Of a stretch of 64,000 nucleotides of DNA, positions 55,925 to 63,858 are shown one piece after another. The DNA lies in assembly GCF_004770475.1 (NCBI RefSeq), contig NZ_RQHK01000015.1, positions 302,533-366,532 of the forward strand, given 5' to 3'. The notes under the pieces were generated by a model. It was not told where the DNA came from. It was given only the letters and a program-made list of their open reading frames with translations, and ran no database searches. The DNA is from Leptospira mtsangambouensis. GTDB taxonomy: Bacteria > Spirochaetota > Leptospiria > Leptospirales > Leptospiraceae. The stretch's first letter is position 1. Each line of letters begins with the position of its first letter. The translations under genes and the position numbers were made by a program.

Positions 55925-57068
55925 TTTTTAGTGAATTTATATATTTAACATAGTCATCGATAGTTAAAAGGTTTACTTTCATTTTTTTTGCCAAATCATA
56001 TGCTTCTTCGGAAATACAAGAAGAGCCATTCCAATTGTGTAAATTTACAACAAGAGTATTTTTTGTAGGTGATAGACTTTGCAATTCAAGTTTACTTAGA
56101 CAATATTCATAAATAAAGGTTATTCTAATATTTTCAATTTCTATTTCCCTTAGATTTTCATCTTTAATGAAGCTAAAGTTAAAACCCCTTGATTTTAGAA
56201 TTTTGAGTGCAAAATTAAGACTTGGTAATCGAACTCCAACTTTTTTAAAACTTTTATAATTTGAATAATATTGCCGTAAACGAGGCGTATCGTCTAAAAA
56301 CAATCTAACAATTTCTTTATCTTCCTCAATTATTAAATAAGGATTATCTACTCCTAGTTTTATATCTTTGTATTTCCCAATTTTTTTTAGCTTTGTGATT
56401 AAGTCCTCTAAAGATTCTACGGATGGTAATAAGGTGTCTTTAATTGGTTCAATTCCAAATAATGAATTTATTTCTTCAGGAAAGAGTACAAACCTTGCCT
56501 TTTCATTTTCGGGTCGAGTTTTTTCAAATTCGTCTATATGTATCAAAAACGTATGAACTATATTTGCATTGGAATAATGACTGTTGTTATGATATTGAAT
56601 TAAATCTAAGTTGTTGCTTAAAATTGTTTTTATTTTTTTATTGTTTGATAATATTGTTCCTTCAAATAAATCCCAGGTTTTTTTATGGTCATTGAGGAAA
56701 TAATTTTCAAAAATAGTTTTATTTTCTAGGAGTAGAGGTTTTATTTTTTGGTTTAATTCTTCGAAAGTATGAAAATGCTTTGCAAACAATCTTTCTAATT
56801 CTATTTCACGAGTTTTTTTCCAATTTTTCACTTCCTCTGGTTTATGTGCAAAATTCTTATCAAAATCTGTATGACAGTTTGGACATAAAATAATCAGATT
56901 TTCATATGCATTATTTTCCGTCTTTGAATAGGGTTGGATATGAGCAATTTCTATGATATCTCCTGCTGTAGTAAATAAATGATTACTACAGTCTGGATTC
57001 ATGCATCTACCCATGGATTCAGAATATATTCTTCTCTTTACATTTTCACTTATTCTTCTTCTTCCCAC
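55917..57068 (-). CDS. HNH endonuclease (cassette C25)
   Basis: 383 residues. The N-terminus holds an HNH zinc-finger nuclease: C22-x4-C27, AHIQPYSKTENNAYENLIILC62PNC65H66. The C-terminal ~250 residues are unassigned and may recognise the target. First gene of a two-gene cassette with a minimal nucleotidyltransferase. HNH effectors are common in defence systems; activity here is inferred. Confidence 0.82.
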   Translation of the reverse strand: MGRRRISENVKRRIYSESMGRCMNPDCSNHLFTTAGDIIEIAHIQPYSKTENNAYENLIILCPNCHTDFDKNFAHKPEEVKNWKKTREIELERLFAKHFHTFEELNQKIKPLLLENKTIFENYFLNDHKKTWDLFEGTILSNNKKIKTILSNNLDLIQYHNNSHYSNANIVHTFLIHIDEFEKTRPENEKARFVLFPEEINSLFGIEPIKDTLLPSVESLEDLITKLKKIGKYKDIKLGVDNPYLIIEEDKEIVRLFLDDTPRLRQYYSNYKSFKKVGVRLPSLNFALKILKSRGFNFSFIKDENLREIEIENIRITFIYEYCLSKLELQSLSPTKNTLVVNLHNWNGSSCISEEAYDLAKKMKVNLLTIDDYVKYINSLKND

Positions 57069-57119
57069 CTAAAGATTTCCTTTCTTAATGTAAATTTGTA
57101 TCAAATTTAAAAGACTTTC

Positions 57120-57281
57120 GCATAACGAACTAGGGGAGACGACGTTCCCTGACCCTGAGTCCCGGCGGGACGTTAGGGACTGGCATGTAGCTTGCGAACG
57201 CAAGGCGAATGCCAGAAAGGGAATTTGCCGCAGGCCGAGCGAGGCCTTGTGCCGAAGCGAAGCGTTAAGGTGCTGTTATGC
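57120..57281 (-). repeat. attC25, chimeric attC-like repeat
   Basis: Cores GCATAAC and GTTATGC. Left arm GGGGAGACG, right arm GCGTTAAGG do not pair. Confidence 0.88.
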
Positions 57282-57311
57282 GAAGGTTCCGAGTTAACTT
57301 TATGATTGTCT

Positions 57312-57773
57312 TTATTTGCTTTCCAGTTTAATTGAATTTATCCATTCATCAAAAATATCTGATGGTCGTTTTGTCTTATGATTGGAAAAATGAAACTTAT
57401 AATCCAATTTGATTTCTAGTTTATTTTCTTTTATATTGTATATAATTTTAATTTGAGTGGGAATTTCTCTATTATTTTGTTTAAATAAAGTTAATATATT
57501 ATAGAGAATATCCAAATTTTTATTCAGTAATGTTGAAATATTACTATTGGAATTGTCTACCTTCTTTTTTAAAGCGTTGTTAACTTCATGCAATTCAACT
57601 ATATTTTTATTTATTTTATAGAATACCCCTGTAGAAGAAACTTTTTGTTCCTCAGTTCCAAAAAAATAAATAACATCAGTTTCTTTCTCGTTATTTTTTA
57701 TAAAATTGAAAGCTGTTTCAATTGCCTCTTTGCATAAACTTTGTAAATCAAGATCAAACTGAATTTTTTCCAT
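57312..57773 (-). CDS. hypothetical protein (cassette C26)
   Basis: 153 residues, soluble. The pattern IKIIYNIKENKLEIKLDYKFHFSNHKTKRPSDIFDEWINSI at the C-terminus resembles YezG/DUF600-type immunity proteins, but weakly. Sole gene of the cassette. Confidence 0.6.
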   Translation of the reverse strand: MEKIQFDLDLQSLCKEAIETAFNFIKNNEKETDVIYFFGTEEQKVSSTGVFYKINKNIVELHEVNNALKKKVDNSNSNISTLLNKNLDILYNILTLFKQNNREIPTQIKIIYNIKENKLEIKLDYKFHFSNHKTKRPSDIFDEWINSIKLESK

Positions 57774-57888
57774 TAGTAAACCTATTGTTATTTTTGATTA
57801 ATTGTAAACGAAATTTATATATGTGATGTTTTCTTGAATAGATATTATATATGAATTCTATGCTTAAGAAGATTTTCTAGGAACTTTC

Positions 57889-58050
57889 GCATAACGAACT
57901 AGTCTTCCCGAATTTCCCTGTAGCCGAGCCTCCGTAGGAGGCGTTGGCGTCGGCGCGCCTTGTTGCGGAGCAAGAAGCGTGCCGGAAGGGAATTTGCCGC
58001 AGGCCGAGTGAGGCCTTGTGCCGAAACGTAGCGGGAAGGCGCTGTTATGC
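57889..58050 (-). repeat. attC26, attC-like repeat
   Basis: Cores GCATAAC and GTTATGC. Arms GTCTTCCCG and CGGGAAGGC. Confidence 0.91.
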
Positions 58051-58143
58051 GAAGTCTTTTTTGTTTAAAAATTAAATTTTATTCTATTTTTTCTTTTTCA
58101 ATTTTATTATATTAACTAAAAAAGAATTATATGGTTTTATTTC

Positions 58144-58677
58144 CTAATATGTAGGATTTGAATTTTCATAATATTCCATCAATTCAATGCAATAATTACA
58201 TTCCTGGAGATCATAATCTATTTTCGTTTTTCCAAATAGAGAAATTTTGAATTGAGATTTGAAAATGTTTTTTAATTGTTTAATTTCTTTTTTCTTTAAT
58301 TTTAATTCTGCTTTTTCGAACTTTGAGCCGTTTTTTAAAATTTTGTAATACTTTTCTAGAAAATCAAATTGGAATTCTATTTTTTCATTGTAGTTAGATA
58401 TATAAACTTTTTTAAAGTCAATATATTCATTTCCATAATAGTTTATCGTTAATTTTAAATTATTTTGATCATTAAATTTACTTATGTATAATTGTATAGT
58501 TTTTGGATTTGAGGGATTAAAAAATTCGATATGAGTTATATCCTCAAATTTCTCTGAATTATTAAGAGTTTCTGATTTCCGAATTAGATTTTTATTATTT
58601 TCTAAGTAAGAATATCTATTAGGAAGTCCGGAGCATCCGATTAATAGTATCAAGAATAATGTGATTTGTTTTTTCAT
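58144..58677 (-). CDS. lipoprotein (cassette C27)
   Basis: 177 residues from ATG 58677 (MKKQITLFLILLIGC, lipobox at residue 15) behind AGGAAA. The longer frame begins inside attC27 and is rejected. The mature part has two charged beta-type stretches (LKLTINYYGNEYIDFKKVYISNYNEKIEF). Function unknown. About 94 bp of A+T-rich DNA separates its stop from attC26. Confidence 0.75.
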   Translation of the reverse strand: MKKQITLFLILLIGCSGLPNRYSYLENNKNLIRKSETLNNSEKFEDITHIEFFNPSNPKTIQLYISKFNDQNNLKLTINYYGNEYIDFKKVYISNYNEKIEFQFDFLEKYYKILKNGSKFEKAELKLKKKEIKQLKNIFKSQFKISLFGKTKIDYDLQECNYCIELMEYYENSNPTY

Positions 58678-58709
58678 TGTATTTTTCCTAAATATTTTAA
58701 AAAGATTTC

Positions 58710-58884
58710 GCATAACGACCAAAGCTAACCGAAGTTCCGTGTAGCTGAGCCTCTGCAAGAGGTGTTAGCTTGACACGGAATTTGCCTTTAGGCCGTAGCG
58801 AGGGTCCCACAAGAACCGGACTTCCACAGAAGTCCGGGGTGCAGTGGAAAAGATCCCGAGTGGAGCGTTTAGCGGATGTTAATT
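58710..58884 (-). repeat. attC27, 175-bp attC-like repeat of the ORF-less cassette C28
   Basis: Cores GCATAAC and GTTAATT, spacer GACCAAA. Close to attC22 along its length. Confidence 0.88.
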
Positions 58885-59084
58885 GCAGTTGGTCCGTAAT
58901 TAATGAAATTTCTATCGCAAGCCAACACCTTTGAGCGCAAATTTTCTCTTAATTCTTAAAAACACAAATCTTTTAACATGCGTAAATGGAGCAACACAGC
59001 CTTGTATTTCTTCTAGCTGAAATCGACAACACGCACATAAAAATTTGCGCGCTTTCTTATACTGTCTGACCAATTGCAATTAAC
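58878..59084 (-). repeat. ORF-less cassette C28 (copy 3 of 4)
   Basis: Most divergent of the four copies, but keeps the GCGCAAATTTT/AAAATTTGCGC pairing and the end sequences. Ends GTTAATT and AATTAAC match exactly. Confidence 0.85.
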
Positions 59085-59207
59085 GAACTAGTGTTAACGA
59101 AGTTTCCCGCCCTGAGCCTGCGCAGTAGGCGTTAGGATAGCGGGAAATTTGCCGAAGGCCGAACGAGGCCGTGAGTGCCGAAGTGAAGCGTTAAGACGCT
59201 GTTATGC
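59078..59207 (-). repeat. attC28, short attC-like repeat
   Basis: 130 bp, short subfamily with attC1 and attC15. Cores AATTAAC and GTTATGC. Right arm CGTTAAGAC. Confidence 0.88.
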
Positions 59208-59216
59208 GACGTTGTC

Positions 59217-60398
59217 TTACGGTTTTTCTAATAGAAATTTCATATGGTAAATTTCTTTAACATGATCATCTTCTGCCATAGCCATATTTAGAATAGAACT
59301 CTTATATGTTTTGCAAATTCCATTCTCATTTATTTCGGAAACAAAATTGTCTAATGTATTGTATATTAGCCAGCCTACTTTAATACATCCAGGATCCTCT
59401 GGCTCAATAAGAAACTGAATATTTTCTTTACCAACTAAAAATTCATTAATTTGCTCTTTCTTGGAATTGTAGAAACGCAAAGCATCTTTCTTTTTTCCAT
59501 ATGGAATTAATTCAATCGGAATTAAGGTTTCGGATTCAAATTGTAAATATCGAATTACAACTTCATTATTGTTATTAGATTTAGAATTTACTCCTTCAAT
59601 ACGATAAGTAGTATTTATATAGGATCCTGTTTTGATTTTTTTATGAGAAGTCATTATCCGTTTGAAGAATATTCTAGAATAGTTTTCTCCGTTTGAGAAA
59701 CTAGAATTTGATACGCTCGGAACGGCGAAAAAATGGGATGAAATGGCTACTGGTATTTCATTTTCAGGTTCATATAAAAGATTTGGATTACCAGTTAATT
59801 GTGGTTCAAGATTGTTCTTGTGATTTTCATTGCCATAGATTTCGAAAAGTATTTGGTCATAGTAATGAAGAACAGGATGAAGTTCTTGGTTATATAAATG
59901 ATTGTTTGCAGCATTATTAAATTTATTCGTTTTGTATTTGAAACCTTGAATATAGTAACTACTATCAAGCGTCATTTTAGAGATTTCTTTCTTTTTTTTA
60001 AATTGAACGTTAGAATCATAGATTTTGCCTATAGACCAAAATGATAGTATATTAGTCTGAATATCATCAGTATAAATACTGGAATCATCTTCCGATGGAA
60101 CCCGAATTTCTAAGGACTGTTTTTCAATTAAGAATTTATTTTTTTCTTTTGTGCTGATTATCCTTTTAGTTTCTGAAGTACCTTTGATAGTTTTGAGTTT
60201 AGCAACGCCATCTGTGATTAATTCAGGTAAATGTATATATATATTTAATTTTGTATTTTTAATAGTTGGATATTTTACTAGTAAATTATTTTTTAATAAA
60301 AAATTTGAATTTATTTGGTTATCAGTATTTTGACTTACGGCGGATGTTATACAAAGACAAGCAAGTAGTGGAACTAGTCTGATTTGATTTTTTTTCAT
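59217..60398 (-). CDS. secreted protein of unknown function (cassette C29)
   Basis: 393 residues from ATG 60398 (MKKNQIRLVPLLACLCITSAVSQ), a Sec signal peptide. The longer frame starts in the attC core and is rejected. The mature protein is beta-rich with an acidic/Asn-rich middle. No family recognised. Sole gene of the cassette. Confidence 0.72.
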   Translation of the reverse strand: MKKNQIRLVPLLACLCITSAVSQNTDNQINSNFLLKNNLLVKYPTIKNTKLNIYIHLPELITDGVAKLKTIKGTSETKRIISTKEKNKFLIEKQSLEIRVPSEDDSSIYTDDIQTNILSFWSIGKIYDSNVQFKKKKEISKMTLDSSYYIQGFKYKTNKFNNAANNHLYNQELHPVLHYYDQILFEIYGNENHKNNLEPQLTGNPNLLYEPENEIPVAISSHFFAVPSVSNSSFSNGENYSRIFFKRIMTSHKKIKTGSYINTTYRIEGVNSKSNNNNEVVIRYLQFESETLIPIELIPYGKKKDALRFYNSKKEQINEFLVGKENIQFLIEPEDPGCIKVGWLIYNTLDNFVSEINENGICKTYKSSILNMAMAEDDHVKEIYHMKFLLEKP

Positions 60399-60418
60399 AT
60401 ATAAGTTTAGACAATGTC

Positions 60419-60634
60419 GCATAACGAACTAGGCTTCTCGAAGTTTCCTGTAGCCGAGCCTCCGAAGGAGGCGTTGGCGTCGGCGCGTTTTCTTGCGAAG
60501 CAAGAAACGTGACGGAAGGAAATTTGCCATTGGCCGAGCGCGGGCCCCGCGAAGAGTAGGACTTCAGCGTAGCGAAACAGAAGTCCGTAACGAGCGGATA
60601 AGGACCCAAGCGAAGCGAGAAACCGTTGTTAATT
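60419..60634 (-). repeat. attC29, long attC-like repeat of the ORF-less cassette C30
   Basis: 216 bp. Cores GCATAAC and GTTAATT. Arms GGCTTCTCG and CGAGAAACC. Extra central hairpin (GGACTTC...GAAGTCC) as in attC4. Confidence 0.88.
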
Positions 60635-60837
60635 GCAGTTGGTCCGTATTTAATGAAATTTCTATCGCAAGCCAACAAATTCGAGCGCAAATTTTCTCTT
60701 ACTTCTTGAAAAAGAACAAATCCTTTAAGACGCGTAAATGGAGTAACACAGCGTTGTATTTCTTTTCGCTGAAATCGACAACACTCACATAAAAAATTTG
60801 CGCGTTTTCTTCTACTGATTGACCAATTGCAATTAAC
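60628..60837 (-). repeat. ORF-less cassette C30 (copy 4 of 4)
   Basis: Nearly identical to C5 and C23. Ends GTTAATTGCAG and TTGCAATTAAC. Same inverted repeat around the centre. Confidence 0.88.
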
Positions 60838-60995
60838 GAACTAGACTAACCGACGTAGGCTGTTCCCTGAGTCCCGGATGGGACGTTAGGGATTGGCGCG
60901 ACGCTTGCGTAGGCAAGAGGAGTGACAAAAGCCTATGTGTCGTAGACCGAACGAGGGCGAAAGTCCCGAAGTGAAGCGGTTAGTTGCTGTTATGC
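60831..60995 (-). repeat. attC30, attC-like repeat
   Basis: Cores AATTAAC and GTTATGC. Arms GACTAACCG and CGGTTAGTT. Confidence 0.91.
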
Positions 60996-61003
60996 GTAGT
61001 GGG

Positions 61004-61450
61004 TTATTTACTAATATTCTTTGGTAAAATATTGAATTCAAATTTTTTTGCTACGGTACGAAATTTTTGATCTAACGTGCAAACGATTAAATTTTCTGAG
61101 ATCATTTTTCGAAAGTGAATTGCTGTAGCTAAATGTGTAGCGTCGAGAGATTTTAATTCTAATATATTTTTATTCTTCTTTATTTCTGATTGAATGTCAA
61201 AGTCTACATTTTTTAAGCTAATTTGTGTCAGGAGTTCAGTTAAAATATTTTCAGATTCATTTAACCAAGTCTTGTTTAGTATTTTTTTATTTAAATTGAA
61301 GAAGAGATTAATTGATCTAAAAGATTCGATTTCTAATAAAATTGAACTAAATTTTTTATCATGAGAATTGAAAATTTCTAAACATTTATCATAATTTTCT
61401 TCAGAGTATAGGATGTTTAATAAGAAACTGCTATCAATATATAAGGCCAA
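61004..61450 (-). CDS. PIN-domain toxin (cassette C31)
   Basis: 148 residues. MALYIDSSFLLNILYSEENYDKCL, ILLEIESFRSINLF, LKSLDATHLATAIHF and VCTLDQKFRTVAKKF supply the PIN acidic sites. It follows its antitoxin gene by 2 bp. Confidence 0.9.
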   Translation of the reverse strand: MALYIDSSFLLNILYSEENYDKCLEIFNSHDKKFSSILLEIESFRSINLFFNLNKKILNKTWLNESENILTELLTQISLKNVDFDIQSEIKKNKNILELKSLDATHLATAIHFRKMISENLIVCTLDQKFRTVAKKFEFNILPKNISK

Positions 61451-61452
61451 TA

Positions 61453-61752
61453 TTAATTTCTCTCATCATTATAGATTGATTTCCAAGCTTTAGATATTTC
61501 TTCTTTTGAAAGACCTTTAATAACTCTAGATTTGGGCAATTTTACAGGTTTAAAACTTTTAGCCGGAATGAGAGAGTTATTTTCAGTAGCTTCTTTTATA
61601 TATAAATCCGTTTTATTTTCATTTGGAGTAAATTTTTTAATTTCTGCAATAGGATTATTTCTATCAAAAATTAGAATTGTTTCTCCCTTTTTAACAAATT
61701 CAAGATAACTGCTTAAGTTATTCTTTAAATCTTTTATCCCGATAGACTTCAT
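61453..61752 (-). CDS. Phd/YefM-type antitoxin (cassette C31)
   Basis: 99 residues. MKSIGIKDLKNNLSSYLEFVKKGETILIFDRNNPIAEI is the Phd/YefM N-terminal domain, followed by a longer basic tail. First gene of the cassette operon. Confidence 0.9.
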   Translation of the reverse strand: MKSIGIKDLKNNLSSYLEFVKKGETILIFDRNNPIAEIKKFTPNENKTDLYIKEATENNSLIPAKSFKPVKLPKSRVIKGLSKEEISKAWKSIYNDERN

Positions 61753-61840
61753 ATAAAAATAGTAGTCACCGTGTCTACAAAGTCAAGTCGAATAATTGCT
61801 ATTTCTACAGTTCTTTTTAGTTTAAATTTTAACCCATTAC

Positions 61841-62002
61841 GCATAACGAACTAGACTTACCGAAGTTCCCTGTAGCTGAGCCTCCGTAGGAGGCGTTAGC
61901 ATCGGCGCGTCTTCTTGCGGAGCAAGAAGCGTGACGGAAGGGAATTTGCTGCAGGCCGAGTGAGGCCTTGTGCCGAAACGTAGCGGGAAGACGCTGTTAT
62001 AC
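61841..62002 (-). repeat. attC31, attC-like repeat
   Basis: Cores GCATAAC and GTTATAC. Left arm GACTTACCG, right arm CGGGAAGAC, one or two mismatches. Confidence 0.9.
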
Positions 62003-62017
62003 GACGTGCTAAAATTT

Positions 62018-62311
62018 TTATTTGAAATTTTTATAACAAATAACTCTTGTGCAATCGCTTAGGCACGAAGTTTTTATTTTCTGTGAAATATCAGAATCGA
62101 CAGAATGTGTGAATAAGCTGAAAAACATAGCATAATTTGGAATGTCATTGCAACTTTCGTAACATTTCTTTTTTTCATCACAATCTTGAATCAAGTAGTT
62201 TCGATTAATTGAATAATCATACTCTGGTCTGAATTTTTCTTTAGCTAGTATCGTTGAATTATTAGAAGAAATAATAATGAATAATAAAAGAAATTTACGG
62301 GTTAATCTCAC
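62018..62311 (-). CDS. small secreted Cys-rich protein (cassette C32)
   Basis: 97 residues. Signal peptide (RKFLLLFIIISSNNSTILA), then a domain with CDEKKKCYESC, CLSDC and C near the end, likely disulfide-bonded. Overlaps the lipoprotein gene upstream by 17 bp. Confidence 0.65.
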   Translation of the reverse strand: MRLTRKFLLLFIIISSNNSTILAKEKFRPEYDYSINRNYLIQDCDEKKKCYESCNDIPNYAMFFSLFTHSVDSDISQKIKTSCLSDCTRVICYKNFK

Positions 62312-62714
62312 AGAGGTTTAATTCTCCCTTAGTTATTGAATCTTTAAGTAGAATAATTTTTTTCAGATCACATAATGTATCTTTAAATGTGTCAATTTTG
62401 GATAAAAGATCATCGGGTGTTTTTGGTTGAAAATTAAAGAGACTAATGTTTTTCATGCAAGTTTGAAAATCAGATTTATCATAATGAATATCTCTATGAC
62501 ATCTGAAATCGAAAGTTTCAAGGGTAAAAAGAAAATAGAAAGCCTGACTCGGGAAATATTCAGTGGTTTTCAAGAAAATCACGCTAGAATACTCTTTTTG
62601 TGCATCATTAATGCTAATAAGTGAATTGTCATTTATGCTTTGATTTTTTACACAATTCCAAAATAAGAAAACTAGCAGCAGCGTAATTAAAAAATTTGGT
62701 AATTTATTTTTCAT
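62295..62714 (-). CDS. lipoprotein (cassette C32)
   Basis: 139 residues. MKNKLPNFLITLLLVFLFWNC is a lipoprotein signal. Mature part contains four cysteines (CHRDIHYDKSDFQTC, CDLKK, CEINP). First gene of a two-gene cassette; both products are exported, suggesting they act together. Confidence 0.7.
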   Translation of the reverse strand: MKNKLPNFLITLLLVFLFWNCVKNQSINDNSLISINDAQKEYSSVIFLKTTEYFPSQAFYFLFTLETFDFRCHRDIHYDKSDFQTCMKNISLFNFQPKTPDDLLSKIDTFKDTLCDLKKIILLKDSITKGELNLCEINP

Positions 62715-62751
62715 AAATTTTTTCGTTTTTAGAATTAGTCTTTAGCATGTC

Positions 62752-62915
62752 GTATAACGAACTAGGCTTCTCGAAGTTCCCTGTAGCCGAGCCTCCGAAG
62801 GAGGCGTTGGCGTCGGCGCGTTTTCTTGCATTGCAAGAAACGTGACGGAAGGGAATGTGTCGCAGACCAAGCGAGGCCGTAAGTGCCGAAGCGCAGCGTT
62901 TACACGCTGTTATGC
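62752..62915 (-). repeat. attC32, chimeric attC-like repeat
   Basis: Cores GTATAAC and GTTATGC. Left arm GGCTTCTCG, right arm CGTTTACAC are of different subfamilies. Confidence 0.88.
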
Positions 62916-62930
62916 GTAGTTGGCACTAGC

Positions 62931-63647
62931 TTACGGTATTTTTTTTCCAATGTAAAGAAGGATGCGTCCAAAACAATTTTTAGGTTTTTTTCCTCGGTGG
63001 AAACGGTTGAACCAAAGTTTATAGTATGTCGGAGTTAGTCCTGCAAAAACAAAGAACAATGGAATAAAAATTCCTAGTATTAAAAGCTTAAAGTCTAACG
63101 TCTTTTGGAATTGGAATAGAAGTTTTGCATCTACTAAGAATATGTAGAATTGAAGATTTACTAAGAAAAGCATTATTAATACTATTCTAGTGATGACGGC
63201 ATAATGGTTAGGCATCCAATTAAAATGATAAAAAGGAAATATTTTGAATGCCTGTTCTCCGCTGTATTTTTGAGGAAAAATAGCTAAGTATTGTTTCCTA
63301 CTTTTTTTGTCTTTGAACATATCTAGTTCATTACGCAAGTTATTTAGAATCAGTTGGTCTCTTCGAAATGAAAATGACATTGCAGACACGAGCAGAACGA
63401 CTCCATAACCGTAAAGAGCGGCTGCACAATTAGCAGCAGTGTAGATTAGTGAATTGTTTCCTATTGCTAATTTGTTTTCAGAACAAAATTTTCCGATTAC
63501 ATATCCAAGACCTCCCAATACAGTTGCTAGGGATACAGCTATTGTAATAAGCAATGTAAATTGAGTATTTTGGTTTATTGCAAATTGTTCATGAAATGAA
63601 TGCGCAAAAGATTCTTTTAATTTTTCTATTGATTTGTTTTGTTTCAC
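62931..63647 (-). CDS. four-helix membrane protein of unknown function (cassette C33)
   Basis: 238 residues, four hydrophobic helices in two pairs (TLLITIAVSLATVLGGLGYVI and YTAANCAAALYGYGVVLLVSA; then VLIMLFLVNLQFYIFLV and LLILGIFIPLFFVFAGL) with a ~75-residue loop between pairs. No known family; the layout recalls small channel-like or effector membrane proteins. Sole gene of the cassette. Confidence 0.7.
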   Translation of the reverse strand: MKQNKSIEKLKESFAHSFHEQFAINQNTQFTLLITIAVSLATVLGGLGYVIGKFCSENKLAIGNNSLIYTAANCAAALYGYGVVLLVSAMSFSFRRDQLILNNLRNELDMFKDKKSRKQYLAIFPQKYSGEQAFKIFPFYHFNWMPNHYAVITRIVLIMLFLVNLQFYIFLVDAKLLFQFQKTLDFKLLILGIFIPLFFVFAGLTPTYYKLWFNRFHRGKKPKNCFGRILLYIGKKIP

Positions 63648-63677
63648 TTTATAATTCCAAATTTTTGTGCCAATTAC

Positions 63678-63842
63678 GCATAACGAACTAGACTAACCGA
63701 CGTAGGCTGTGCCCTGAGTCCCGGACGGGACGTTAGGGATTGGCACGACGCTTGCGCAAGCAAGAGGAGTGACAAAAGCCTATGTGTCGTAGACCGAACG
63801 AGGGCGCCAGTCCCGAAGTGAAGCGGTTAGTCGCTGTTATGC
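63678..63842 (-). repeat. attC33, attC-like repeat
   Basis: Cores GCATAAC and GTTATGC. Arms GACTAACCG and CGGTTAGTC pair 9 of 9. Last repeat before the right edge. Confidence 0.92.
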
Positions 63843-63858
63843 GAAGTAAAACATGTAT

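Larger units (their letters stand above)
30349..63842 (-). other. integron-like cassette array, 33 complete cassettes
   Basis: Thirty-four repeats of 129-216 bp delimit 33 cassettes carrying mostly one gene or one TA operon each, all recognised genes on the minus strand. The repeats have the symmetry of integron attC sites: outer 7-bp cores, short spacers (GAACTAG on one side, CTG on the other) and inner complementary arms. Cores match across a cassette (30 of 33 exact) rather than across a repeat (8 of 33), the hallmark of cassettes inserted by cutting inside the core. The core GTTAYRC departs from the classical GTTRRRY at one position. No integrase gene lies in the window, so strictly this is a cluster of attC sites lacking integrase as far as visible. 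Confidence 0.9.

Noticed and set aside
60322..60690. 122-residue minus-strand ORF
   Set aside because: Reads through attC29 and the ORF-less body; shadow of repeated DNA.
30349..63842. CRISPR array
   Set aside because: Repeats are 129-216 bp and divergent, and the spaced units are whole genes of very different length.
30349..63842. dif-flanked (XerCD) modules or insertion sequences
   Set aside because: No 28-bp dif-like site, no transposase, and the covarying ends fit integron attC sites better.
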